Assembly: GCA_026707335.1 (NCBI GenBank)
Contig: JAPOXB010000047.1
Span: 1 to 8,951, forward strand
Direction: 5' to 3'
DNA length: 8,951 nucleotides
Source: Chloroflexota bacterium
GTDB lineage: Bacteria > Chloroflexota > Dehalococcoidia > Bin125
The position numbers and the translations under genes are program-made. Numbering within the stretch: the stretch's first letter is position 1; the number at the start of each line of letters is the position of its first letter. Of this stretch, positions 1 through 6,229 are shown in pieces. Under the pieces are notes generated by a model. The model did no database searches and had not been told where the DNA came from. It worked only from the letters and a program-made list of their open reading frames with translations.

Positions 1-152
1 CGCGCGGCGCGCCGGCGGGCGGCGGCCTTCTCGGTGCTCGGCGCCCCGCGCTCGATCGGCCGCGCGGCGCTCTCACGCCGCACGCGCCGCCCGACGCGCT
101 TGCGCGGCTTGGCGGGGCTCTTCTTCTTGGGTTGAACGGTGGTGTTGCTCAT
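1..152 (-). CDS. Basic N-terminal part of an unidentified protein (truncated at the left edge)
   Basis: The frame reads from an ATG at 152 to the window edge without a stop, giving about 50 residues that begin MSNTTVQPKKK. Roughly one third of the residues are Lys or Arg, with many Ala and Pro, so the visible part is a low-complexity, positively charged tail of the type that binds nucleic acid. No fold or catalytic motif is visible and I do not recognise the protein. The start was chosen because no other ATG occurs in this frame just upstream; the ribosome binding site is weak (a GAG/ACGG stretch). The gene lies 56 nt downstream of another small basic ORF on the same strand and may be co-transcribed with it. 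The body of the protein lies beyond the window, so function stays open. A spurious GC-rich ORF is possible. Confidence 0.5.
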   Translation of the reverse strand, partial: MSNTTVQPKKKSPAKPRKRVGRRVRRESAARPIERGAPSTEKAAARRRAA

Positions 153-208
153 GTCCGTCTCGGACTTCGTTACGCTCCGGCTTCTCGATCGGGTTGCGCC
201 GCCGCGGC

Positions 209-388
209 CTAGCGCTCCCGATAGCGGCCGCGCCCGGCGCGGGGCGCCCCGCGCCCGCCGCGCTGGAGTTCCGGCAGGCCGGCGCGCAGCAGGCTGCGAT
301 GGCCCTTGCGGTGGTCCAGGTTCGCGGGCTGGCGGTCGGGATCGGCGGCATTGCCGCCGCCGCGGCGTCGTCTGCGTGGCTTGCTCAT
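209..388 (-). CDS. Small arginine-rich hypothetical protein (59 aa)
   Basis: A complete short frame starts at ATG 388 and stops at TAG 211-209. The protein begins MSKPRRRRRGGG and contains 16 Arg and 2 Lys in 59 residues, with Gly-Arg-rich ends and no hydrophobic segment, so it should be soluble and strongly basic. An AAAGGA ribosome binding site lies five bases before the ATG; this is the main reason to prefer this start over an upstream GTG at 409. The next gene on the strand, also basic at its N terminus, begins 56 nt downstream. I do not recognise the family. RNA binding, DNA binding or a ribosome-associated role are all possible from composition alone. Arg-rich frames arise by chance in GC-rich DNA, so the good ribosome binding site is the best support. 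Confidence 0.45.
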   Translation of the reverse strand: MSKPRRRRRGGGNAADPDRQPANLDHRKGHRSLLRAGLPELQRGGRGAPRAGRGRYRER

Positions 389-393
389 ACTGG

Positions 394-400
394 TCCTTTG
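394..400 (-). promoter_or_regulatory. Ribosome binding site deciding the start of the 59-aa ORF
   Basis: On the minus strand the sequence CAAAGGA ends five bases before the ATG at 388. It picks this ATG and not the upstream in-frame GTG at 409. Confidence 0.5.
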
Positions 401-416
401 CCGGCCCACGGGCCGG
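401..416. repeat. Perfect 7-bp inverted repeat abutting the ribosome binding site
   Basis: CCGGCCC at 401-407 and GGGCCGG at 410-416 are exact reverse complements around two bases (or 6 bp around a 4-base loop). The repeat sits directly upstream of the AAAGGA site of the small basic ORF. In the mRNA it would form a stem next to the ribosome binding site; on DNA it could be an operator. Confidence 0.45.
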
Positions 417-668
417 AGGTTCCTGCGCGCGTTCCCGGAGGGGGACCGTTCGCGTGTCCGCCCCGCGCGGCATCGGCGCCGCCCGGATGCGACGGCCCGG
501 ACCCGGCGAGTCGGCGTGGGTGCGCCGCCGCCGCTGTCCTGCCCGGATCGTCGTGCGCGGACCGGTCGGAACTCACCCTGAGTTTACCACACGCCGGTTT
601 CGCTCCCGCGTCACGCAGGTAACGCCGGGGCCGCGATCTCCGACACGCATCCGCGCGCCAGAGGGCCG
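417..668. other. Non-coding stretch between the basic ORFs and crotonase A
   Basis: No frame here has a convincing start, ribosome binding site or protein-like composition. The only clear drop in GC is at 581-590. Read on the minus strand this gives TGGTAAACT, an extended -10-like element (TG-n-TAAACT) with no recognisable -35 box. It could drive the two basic ORFs downstream, but the leader would be about 185 nt. A short AACTC/GAGTT inverted repeat (570-574/580-584) overlaps it. Confidence 0.3.
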
Positions 669-1517
669 CTAGGAGAGGTCCAACTCCGGGAAGTTGGGCT
701 CGCGCCGCTCCTGGAAGGCCGCCACGCCCTCGGCGAAGTCGGGCCAGTTCAGCGACACCAGCGCCCGTTCCTCCGAGTCCTCCATCGCCGGGCCCAGGGG
801 CCGCATCAGGTCGCGGTAGGTCTGCTGCTTGATGTGCATCAGCGAGCGCGGCGCCGCCGTCCGCGCCAGCGTGCGGACGTAGTCCGTGGCCGCATCGAGC
901 AGCTCCTCGCTCGGCACGACCTCGTTGACCAGGCCGCACGCCTGCGCCTCCTGCGCCGAGACGCGCCGGCCGGTCCACATCATGTCCAGCGCCCGCGCGT
1001 GCCCCATCAGCCGGGGCAGCAGCCAAGTCGTGGCGTGCTCCCCGGTCAGGCCGCGCTGCGCGAAGGCATTGACGAAGAACGCATTCTCCGCCGCGAAGCG
1101 GACGTCGCAGGCCGCCGCGAGGCCCAGCCCCATCCCCGCCGCCGGGCCGTTGATCGCGCCCACGACCGGCTTGCGCACGGCCATCACGAACGTCACCGAC
1201 CGTTCGTAGTCCGCGTCCCGCTCCGCGCCGCCGGGGATCAGGACGTCCCCCGGGTCGTCGGCGAAGGGGTTGGGGTTGTCGGCCGCGGCCAGATCCTCGA
1301 GGCCGTCCATGTCGACGCCGGCGCAGAAGCCGCGCCCCGCACCGGTGAGCACGATGCCCACCACCGACGTGTCCCGCTCGGCCGTGGCCATCGCGTGGCG
1401 CAGTTCGGTGATCATCGCCCCGCCGATCGCGTTCAGCCGGTCGGGCCGGTTGAGCGTGATCACGGCCACGGGGCCGTCCACCTCGTAGAGGATCGTCGTG
1501 TAGGTGCCGGTCGTCAT
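669..1517 (-). CDS. Crotonase A: enoyl-CoA hydratase/isomerase family protein (282 aa)
   Basis: This is a full-length crotonase-fold protein acting on acyl-CoA in the cytoplasm. Visible family marks are ITLNRPDRLNA (residues 20-30), the first oxyanion-hole segment GRGFCAGVD (61-69) and the second, NGPAAGMGLGL (123-133), followed by CD at 137-138. The two glutamates of classical hydratases (rat Glu144 and Glu164) are replaced by Gly132 and Phe152. A Glu at 160, in GLTGEH, falls eight residues after the second slot, where PaaG-type isomerases carry their Asp. The name enoyl-CoA hydratase is therefore unsafe; isomerase or another CoA reaction is as likely. The ATG at 1517 was chosen because GGGAGGT precedes it at good spacing; an in-frame GTG at 1532 would place that motif inside the gene. 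It is divergent from the MaoC-like gene across 104 bp. Confidence 0.93.
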   Translation of the reverse strand: MTTGTYTTILYEVDGPVAVITLNRPDRLNAIGGAMITELRHAMATAERDTSVVGIVLTGAGRGFCAGVDMDGLEDLAAADNPNPFADDPGDVLIPGGAERDADYERSVTFVMAVRKPVVGAINGPAAGMGLGLAAACDVRFAAENAFFVNAFAQRGLTGEHATTWLLPRLMGHARALDMMWTGRRVSAQEAQACGLVNEVVPSEELLDAATDYVRTLARTAAPRSLMHIKQQTYRDLMRPLGPAMEDSEERALVSLNWPDFAEGVAAFQERREPNFPELDLS

Positions 1518-1574
1518 CGTTGTACCTCCCACCGGCGCCGTCCCGCCCGCGCGGGCACCCGGCGCATCGCGCAG

Positions 1575-1580
1575 AGTGTA
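1575..1580 (-). promoter_or_regulatory. Possible -10 element for crotonase A
   Basis: On the minus strand the sequence reads GGCTACACT. TACACT matches four of six -10 consensus bases and would start an mRNA near 1568, with a leader of about 50 nt to the ATG at 1517. No -35 box is recognisable. Confidence 0.28.
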
Positions 1581-1607
1581 GCCCCCGGGCCGCCACCGGG
1601 ATCGGCT

Positions 1608-1613
1608 ACCCTG
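1608..1613 (+). promoter_or_regulatory. Possible -10 element giving a leaderless mRNA for the MaoC-like gene
   Basis: GGCTACCCT lies nine bases before the ATG at 1622, where no Shine-Dalgarno sequence is visible. With TACCCT as -10, transcription would start about at the ATG itself. No clear -35 box is seen. Confidence 0.28.
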
Positions 1614-1621
1614 CCGGCACG

Positions 1622-2515
1622 ATGACCACCGCCGACACCGCCACCCGCCCCTACACCATCGCGACCGACCGCGTGGGACGCCGCACCATCGCCGTCAGCA
1701 CGGAGCTGACCAAGCGCCGCCTGCTGGCCTTCGCGGCCGGCATCGGCGAGTGGGCGCCCCAGTACAGCGACGACCTGCGCGAGGGCGGCCTGCTGGGCCA
1801 CCCCGGCCTCGTTGAGAGCCTGATGTGGAACGCCCGGCACATGCTGGACGACGACATGGACCCGCGCGCGATTCCCTTCGGGGTGCACGCCGCGACGGAC
1901 TGGCGCTTCCGCCGCGCCTTCCGGCAGGGCGACGTCATCACGACGCAGGGCGAAGTGATCGCCGTCGGGCAGATCCCGCCGGGCGTGATCAGCACGACGC
2001 GCTACCGGATGCTGGATTCGCGCGGCGACGAGGTCGCGGTGATGGACACCAGCGGCATCATGCGCGGCCTGCGCAGCGACGGCCCCGACCGCGCGCTGGC
2101 GACCGTGCCGCCCCTGCCGGAGCGGGTCGTCGCGCCGGAGCCGCTGTGGAGCACCGTCGTGCCGCTGTCGGCGCACCAGGCCCACGTCTACACGGAGTGC
2201 GCCGACATCTGGAACCCCATCCACACCGAGCGCGGTTTCGCGCAGGACGCCGGCCTGCCCGACCCGATCCTGCACGGCAGCTGCACTTTCGCCTTCTCCG
2301 TGCGCGAGTTGATGCGCCGCTACCTCGACAACGACCCCGAGCGGCTGCGGCGGGTCGCCGGCCAGTTCCGCTCGATCGTGATGCTGGGCGACCCCATCAC
2401 TGTGCAGGCGATGGGCGAGTCGCGCGACGGCGACCAGCGCGTCGTCTTCTGGGAGACGCGCAACGCGCAGGGCGCCCCCGCCGTCGCGAACGGCGTGCTC
2501 GTCTTCGACGGCTGA
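1622..2515 (+). CDS. MaoC-like double-hotdog acyl-CoA dehydratase family protein (297 aa)
   Basis: The length fits two hotdog domains: an N-terminal one (about residues 10-150, with the variable sequence of the FAS1-like dehydratase type) and a C-terminal MaoC-like one (about 165-297). Such proteins hydrate or dehydrate enoyl- or hydroxyacyl-CoA. The C-terminal half holds the hydratase-2 motif region CADIWNPIH (residues 193-201) and LHG (217-219). In typical R-specific hydratases the motif is SGDxNPxH with a catalytic Asp two residues before Asn; here that place is Ile196 and the Asp is one residue earlier (Asp195), while His201 is kept. This may be a subfamily trait. The ATG at 1622 has no ribosome binding site, so a leaderless mRNA is possible. 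The gene converges on crotonase B with four bases between stop codons and is divergent from crotonase A. Confidence 0.85.
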   Translation: MTTADTATRPYTIATDRVGRRTIAVSTELTKRRLLAFAAGIGEWAPQYSDDLREGGLLGHPGLVESLMWNARHMLDDDMDPRAIPFGVHAATDWRFRRAFRQGDVITTQGEVIAVGQIPPGVISTTRYRMLDSRGDEVAVMDTSGIMRGLRSDGPDRALATVPPLPERVVAPEPLWSTVVPLSAHQAHVYTECADIWNPIHTERGFAQDAGLPDPILHGSCTFAFSVRELMRRYLDNDPERLRRVAGQFRSIVMLGDPITVQAMGESRDGDQRVVFWETRNAQGAPAVANGVLVFDG

Positions 2516-2527
2516 GCCGCTAGCGGC
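2516..2527. repeat. 12-bp palindrome at the convergent gene end
   Basis: GCCGCTAGCGGC is a perfect palindrome that includes the stop codon of crotonase B (2520-2522) and directly follows the stop of the MaoC-like gene (2513-2515). With no loop and no T run it is not a typical terminator, but it lies where two converging transcripts meet. Confidence 0.4.
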
Positions 2528-3320
2528 CCTGGTACTTCGGCTCGCGCTTCTCGGCGAACGCCTTCGGCCCCTCGGCGAAGTCGGCGGTCTGGCGCGTCGC
2601 GAAAGCCAGCATCGACTCCAGCCGGATCGCGTCCTCCAGCGGCAGCCCGTGCCCGCGCACGACCGACTCCTTGATGGCCCGCTGCGTCAGCGGCGCGCCC
2701 GACGTGAAGCGGGCCGCGGCCTCGCGCGCCAGCGGCATCACCTCGGCCGAGGGGACCACGCGGTTGACCAGCCCGTATTGCAGCGCCTGCCGCGCGTCGA
2801 GGTTGTCGCCGTAGAGGATGAGCTCCATCGCGATGGCGTGCGGCAGCTGCCGGTAGAGCCGCTGCGTCGCGCCCAGCGTCGGGAAGATGCCGCGCCGCAC
2901 CTCGGGCAGCCCGAAGACCGACTTCTCGGAGGCGATGCGGAAGTCGGTCACGCTGAGCAGGGTGAGCCCCGCGCCCAGGCAGTACCCGTCGACGGCGGCG
3001 ATGATCGGCTTCCAGACGTGGATGCCGTCGTCGAGCGAGGAGGCGCCCCGCGGCTGGAACACCCGCGCGATCTCCACCCCGGCGCCGCCCGGCCGCCGCG
3101 GGACCGTTTTCTTCAGGTCGGCCCCGGCCGAGAACGCCTTGCCGCCCGCCCCCGTCACGATCGCCACCCAGATGTCGGGGTTGTCGCTGATCTCGGTCCA
3201 GACCTCGGCGAGCGCCGCGAACGTCTCCGGGTCGAGCGCGTTCATCGCTTCCGGGCGGTTGAGCGTCACCGTCGCGACGCGGTCGGCGACGTCGAAGAGC
3301 ACTGGCTCGGCGTCAGACAT
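2520..3320 (-). CDS. Crotonase B: enoyl-CoA hydratase/isomerase family protein (266 aa)
   Basis: A standard-length crotonase starting MSDAEPVLFDV. Marks of the family are VTLNRPEAMNAL (18-29), the oxyanion-hole segments KAFSAGADLK (61-70) and DGYCLGAGL (111-119), and FGLPEVRRGIFP (136-147). The slot of rat hydratase Glu144 is Thr120, while the Glu164 slot is kept as Glu140. Having only the second glutamate is known from delta3-delta2-enoyl-CoA isomerases, so isomerase activity is as plausible as hydration. The start at 3320 has GGAGG four bases upstream; in-frame extension beyond it to about 3395 reads into low-quality, ribosome-binding-site-free sequence. It is divergent from crotonase C over 107 bp and convergent with the MaoC-like gene. 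The C-terminal AEKREPKYQGR ending is typical of the family. Confidence 0.93.
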   Translation of the reverse strand: MSDAEPVLFDVADRVATVTLNRPEAMNALDPETFAALAEVWTEISDNPDIWVAIVTGAGGKAFSAGADLKKTVPRRPGGAGVEIARVFQPRGASSLDDGIHVWKPIIAAVDGYCLGAGLTLLSVTDFRIASEKSVFGLPEVRRGIFPTLGATQRLYRQLPHAIAMELILYGDNLDARQALQYGLVNRVVPSAEVMPLAREAAARFTSGAPLTQRAIKESVVRGHGLPLEDAIRLESMLAFATRQTADFAEGPKAFAEKREPKYQGR

Positions 3321-3373
3321 GGGGCCTCCAGGTGTGCCGCCCGCCTGGGCTGGCGGGCTCGGGGCAGCGAGAC

Positions 3374-3379
3374 TACCAT
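3374..3379 (+). promoter_or_regulatory. Possible -10 element ahead of crotonase C
   Basis: GACTACCATC contains TACCAT (four of six consensus bases) 48 bases before the crotonase C start, inside the 107-bp divergent spacer. No -35 box is convincing. Confidence 0.25.
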
Positions 3380-3427
3380 CGCCTGCGAAGCACACGCACG
3401 CATCGCGAGAGACCAGGGAGGCGCAGA

Positions 3428-4243
3428 ATGTCCGACGAGATGTTGCTCTACGAGAAGCGGGATGACGGGGTCGCCCTGATCACGCTCAACCGGCCGGCGC
3501 GGCTCAACGCGCTCCTGCCCGAGATGGGCGATATGATGAGCGACCTGTTCGACGACGCCGAAGCGGACGAGGCGGTGCGCTGCGTCGCCCTGACCGGCGC
3601 CGGGCGCGCCTTCACCGCCGGCGGCGACGTGAAGGCCATGGCCGAGGACCGGGACATCGCCAGCGGCGGCGCCGCCAACTCCATCGACGAGCTCGCCCGC
3701 AACCTGGCCGACTGGGGGTGGAAGGTCTCGGGGCGTCTCTACAACATGCCCAAACCCACCGTCGCGCTCGTCAACGGCTTCGCGATGGGCGCCGGCCTGA
3801 GCATGGCGCTCGCCTGCGACATCCGCATCTGCTCGAGCCAGGCCAAGTTCGGGACCGCCTTCCGCAACGTCGCCCTCTCCGGCGACTTCGGCGGCAGCTG
3901 GTTCTTGCCCCGCATCGCCGGCCACGCCGTCGCCAGCGAGCTCTACCTGACCGGCGAGATCATCGACGCCGACCGGGCCCTGGCCCTGGGGCTGGCCAAC
4001 CACGTCGTGCCGCACGAGGAGTTCATGGACGCCGGGCTGGAGTTCTGCGCCCAGATCGCCGCCGGCCCGCCGCTGGCGATGGGCCGCATGAAGCTCAACC
4101 TGCAGCGCTCCGACTCCCTCTCGCTCCGCGAGGCGCTCCTCGCCGAAGCGATGCACCACACGCTCAGCTCCCACGACGAGGACCACGCCAGCGCCACGCA
4201 GGCGTTCGTCAAGAAGGAGACGCCGGTCTTCCGCGGCCGCTAG
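3428..4243 (+). CDS. Crotonase C: PaaG-like enoyl-CoA hydratase/isomerase family protein (271 aa)
   Basis: The ATG at 3428 is preceded by AGGGAGG at seven bases. Family marks are ITLNRPARLNAL (18-29), oxyanion-hole segments RAFTAGGDVK (60-69) and NGFAMGAGL (116-124), CD at 130-131, and the GGSWFLPR segment (155-162). Both hydratase glutamate slots are lost (Ser125 and Phe145). Asp153, in ALSGDFGGSW, sits eight residues after the second slot, matching the catalytic Asp of PaaG (oxepin-CoA-forming ring epoxide isomerase) and near that of chlorobenzoyl-CoA dehalogenases. This argues for an isomerase, ring-modifying or dehalogenase-like reaction and against plain hydration, but substrate cannot be named. 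The kinase gene follows after 28 bases, so the two are probably one operon. Confidence 0.93.
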   Translation: MSDEMLLYEKRDDGVALITLNRPARLNALLPEMGDMMSDLFDDAEADEAVRCVALTGAGRAFTAGGDVKAMAEDRDIASGGAANSIDELARNLADWGWKVSGRLYNMPKPTVALVNGFAMGAGLSMALACDIRICSSQAKFGTAFRNVALSGDFGGSWFLPRIAGHAVASELYLTGEIIDADRALALGLANHVVPHEEFMDAGLEFCAQIAAGPPLAMGRMKLNLQRSDSLSLREALLAEAMHHTLSSHDEDHASATQAFVKKETPVFRGR

Positions 4244-4271
4244 GCCGGCGCGCGCGAAACGACGGATCGCC

Positions 4272-5321
4272 ATGACCACGCAGCCCTCGCCCCCCGAGAT
4301 CATCGACGTACGCCCGGCGCATCGCTTCGCCGAGGCCGCGCTGGAGGCGTACCTCGCCGAGCACATCGACGGCTTCACGCCCCCCATGGCGGTGCGGCAG
4401 TTCGACCGCGGCCACTCGAACCCGACGTTCCTCATCGCGGCCGGGGGCAAGGACTACGTCGTCCGCAAGAAGCCGCCCGGGGAGCTGCTCAAGAGCGCCC
4501 ACGCCGTCGACCGCGAGTACCGCGTCATGGACGCCCTGCGGGACACCGACGTGCCCGTGCCCCGCATGTACCACCTCTGCGAGGACCCGTCGGTGATGGG
4601 CACCGAGTTCTTCGTCATGGAGCGGCTGCACGGCCGGGTCTTCACCGACTACGGGACGGCCGGCAACGACGAGACCGAGCGCCTCGCCCTCTTCCGCGAG
4701 GCCACGCGCGTCCTCGCCGCGCTGCACGCCGTCGACTACGAGGCCGTCGGCCTGGGGACGTTCGGCCGGCCGGGCAACTACGTGCAGCGGCAGTTCCATC
4801 GCTGGACGAAGCAGTACCTCGCCTCCCAGACCGAGGAGATCGAGTCCTTCAACAAGCTCATGGAGTGGCTGCCGGGGCGCATGCCGGAGGACGAGGAGAC
4901 GACGATCGTGCACGGCGACCCCGGGATGCACAACATGATGTTCGCGCCCGACGCGCCGCGCGTGGTGGGGCTGCTCGACTGGGAGATCTCGACGCTGGGC
5001 AACCCGCTCTCCGACGTCGCCTACTTCTGCTCGCGCTTCTACTCGGCCGACCCCGACAAGCCGATCGAGCCGGGCCGGAACGGCGTCCCCAGCTGGGAGG
5101 AGATCCTCGCGCACTACGAGGGGTTCTCGGGCCGCACCGTGACCGACTTCCCCTTCTACGTCGTCTTCAACATGTACCGCAGCGCGGCCATCATCCAGGG
5201 CGTCTACTACCGGGGCGTACAGGGCAACGCGGCCTCGTCGCAGGTGATGACGACCGAGGGCGCCGCGCGCCGCACCGCCGACATGGCCTGGCGCCTCGCT
5301 CAGGAGGGCCTGCCCGGCTGA
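4272..5321 (+). CDS. ACAD10/11-like aminoglycoside-phosphotransferase-fold kinase (349 aa)
   Basis: This is an APH-fold kinase of the type fused to acyl-CoA dehydrogenase in human ACAD10/11 and found alone as LvaA in levulinate catabolism, where it phosphorylates the 4-hydroxyl of 4-hydroxyacyl-CoA so that it can later be eliminated. Visible parts are the N-terminal GHSNPTFLI loop (47-55), YVVRKKPPG with the candidate ATP-binding lysines (62-70), Glu82 in REYRVM, hinge-like FFVMERLHG (113-121), the catalytic HGDPGMHN (214-221) and the metal-binding Asp236 in LLDWE. All key kinase residues are present. The length is that of a stand-alone kinase; no dehydrogenase domain follows. The ATG at 4272 has only a weak GGAT upstream, but lies 28 bases after crotonase C in the same direction. 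4-Hydroxyacyl-CoA kinase is inference by family; the real substrate is unknown. Confidence 0.88.
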   Translation: MTTQPSPPEIIDVRPAHRFAEAALEAYLAEHIDGFTPPMAVRQFDRGHSNPTFLIAAGGKDYVVRKKPPGELLKSAHAVDREYRVMDALRDTDVPVPRMYHLCEDPSVMGTEFFVMERLHGRVFTDYGTAGNDETERLALFREATRVLAALHAVDYEAVGLGTFGRPGNYVQRQFHRWTKQYLASQTEEIESFNKLMEWLPGRMPEDEETTIVHGDPGMHNMMFAPDAPRVVGLLDWEISTLGNPLSDVAYFCSRFYSADPDKPIEPGRNGVPSWEEILAHYEGFSGRTVTDFPFYVVFNMYRSAAIIQGVYYRGVQGNAASSQVMTTEGAARRTADMAWRLAQEGLPG

Positions 5322-5371
5322 CCCGGCGGCCCCGCGTCAACCACGACCAGGCACGTCCGATGCGCGCCCGC

Positions 5372-5377
5372 TATGGT
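5372..5377 (+). promoter_or_regulatory. Possible -10 element ahead of the VOC gene
   Basis: CGCTATGGT lies in the 101-bp gap between the kinase and VOC genes. TATGGT matches four of six -10 bases; no -35 box is seen. It would allow the VOC gene separate transcription, but read-through from the kinase is equally possible. Confidence 0.2.
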
Positions 5378-5422
5378 GCCGGGCGCGGCAGGCGGACCCG
5401 CCCGCGCATCCGGGGAGGAAGC

Positions 5423-6202
5423 ATGGACATCGCAGCGATTCACGGCCGCTTCGTTTGGCACGAGCTGGAGACCGACGACATGGACGCCGGCACGGCCTTT
5501 TACACGGCCCTCGTCGGCTGGGGCACGGCGACCGAGGATCCGGGCAGCGGCCCCTACCGGATGTTCACCCAGGACGGCGTCGCGGCGGCCGGCCTGATGG
5601 ACCTGCCCGACGAGGCCAAGCAGATGGGCGCGGTCCCCTGCTGGCTGCTCTACGTCGGCGTCGCGGACGTGGACGCGACGATCGCGCAGGCGGAGGCGCT
5701 GGGCGCGACCTCGCCGATCGAGTCCTTCGACGTGCCGACGGTGGGCCGCATCGGCCTCATCCTCGACCCGCAGGGGGCGGCGCTGGGCCTGTTCGCGCCG
5801 GCCGGCGACGACTCGCCGGTGGGCCCCCCGCCCGGCGTCGGCGCGCCCTCCTGGCACGAACTCGCCACCACGGACTACGAGGCGGCCCTGCGCTTCTACG
5901 GGCAACTCTTCGGCTGGTCCGCGACCGAGGCCATGGACATGGGCGGCGGCGCGATCTACCAACTGTTCGGCCTGGACGACGGGGAGCCCCTGGGCGGCAT
6001 CTTCAACAAGCCGCCCGGGATGCCCGTGTCGGCCTGGAACGTCTACTGGGAGGTCGCCGACGTGGATGCCGCCGCGGCGCGCATCCCCGGCCTCGGCGGC
6101 CGCATCCTCACCGAACCGATGGAGGTCCCCGGCGGCGGCCGCATCGTCCAGGGCGTCGACGCGCAGGGCGCGATGTTCTCGCTGTCCTCGCACCAGGCCT
6201 GA
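5423..6202 (+). CDS. Tandem-domain VOC (glyoxalase/bleomycin resistance fold) protein, CFP30B-like (259 aa)
   Basis: Two vicinal-oxygen-chelate modules follow each other, about residues 8-128 and 140-257. Each begins with WHEL (12-15 and 144-147) followed by a T-D-x-x-A-x-x-FY-x-x-L-x-GW pattern, which shows an internal duplication of about 132 residues. His13 and His145 are candidate metal ligands. The usual closing Glu ligand of the DPxGNxxEL segment is not seen: module 1 reads DPQGAALGLF and module 2 DAQGAMFSL. The arrangement resembles the mycobacterial CFP30B/27-kDa-antigen group, whose substrate is poorly defined; glyoxalase, dioxygenase or binding roles cannot be told apart here. GGGGAGGAAGC precedes the ATG, an excellent ribosome binding site. 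The gene lies 101 bases after the kinase gene and converges on the amidohydrolase gene. Confidence 0.88.
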   Translation: MDIAAIHGRFVWHELETDDMDAGTAFYTALVGWGTATEDPGSGPYRMFTQDGVAAAGLMDLPDEAKQMGAVPCWLLYVGVADVDATIAQAEALGATSPIESFDVPTVGRIGLILDPQGAALGLFAPAGDDSPVGPPPGVGAPSWHELATTDYEAALRFYGQLFGWSATEAMDMGGGAIYQLFGLDDGEPLGGIFNKPPGMPVSAWNVYWEVADVDAAAARIPGLGGRILTEPMEVPGGGRIVQGVDAQGAMFSLSSHQA

Positions 6203-6224
6203 CCGTCGGGGCTGCCCCCGCCGG
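6203..6224. terminator. Candidate bidirectional terminator hairpin between convergent genes
   Basis: CCG-t-CGGGG, loop CTGC, CCCCG-c-CGG forms an 8-bp stem with one internal mismatch. It fills most of the 27-bp gap between the VOC stop (6202) and the amidohydrolase stop (6230). There is no U tract, so intrinsic termination would be weak; position supports a role in separating the two converging transcripts. Confidence 0.4.
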
Positions 6225-6229
6225 CCGCG

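Noticed and set aside
139..672. Plus-strand open frames over the left intergenic region
   Set aside because: Arg/Pro/Ala-rich without ribosome binding sites; they run antisense to the better-supported small basic ORFs.
385..1596. Minus-strand open frame of 403 codons overlapping crotonase A
   Set aside because: Composition is almost only Arg, Gly, Ala and Asp; crotonase A in another frame has clear family motifs.
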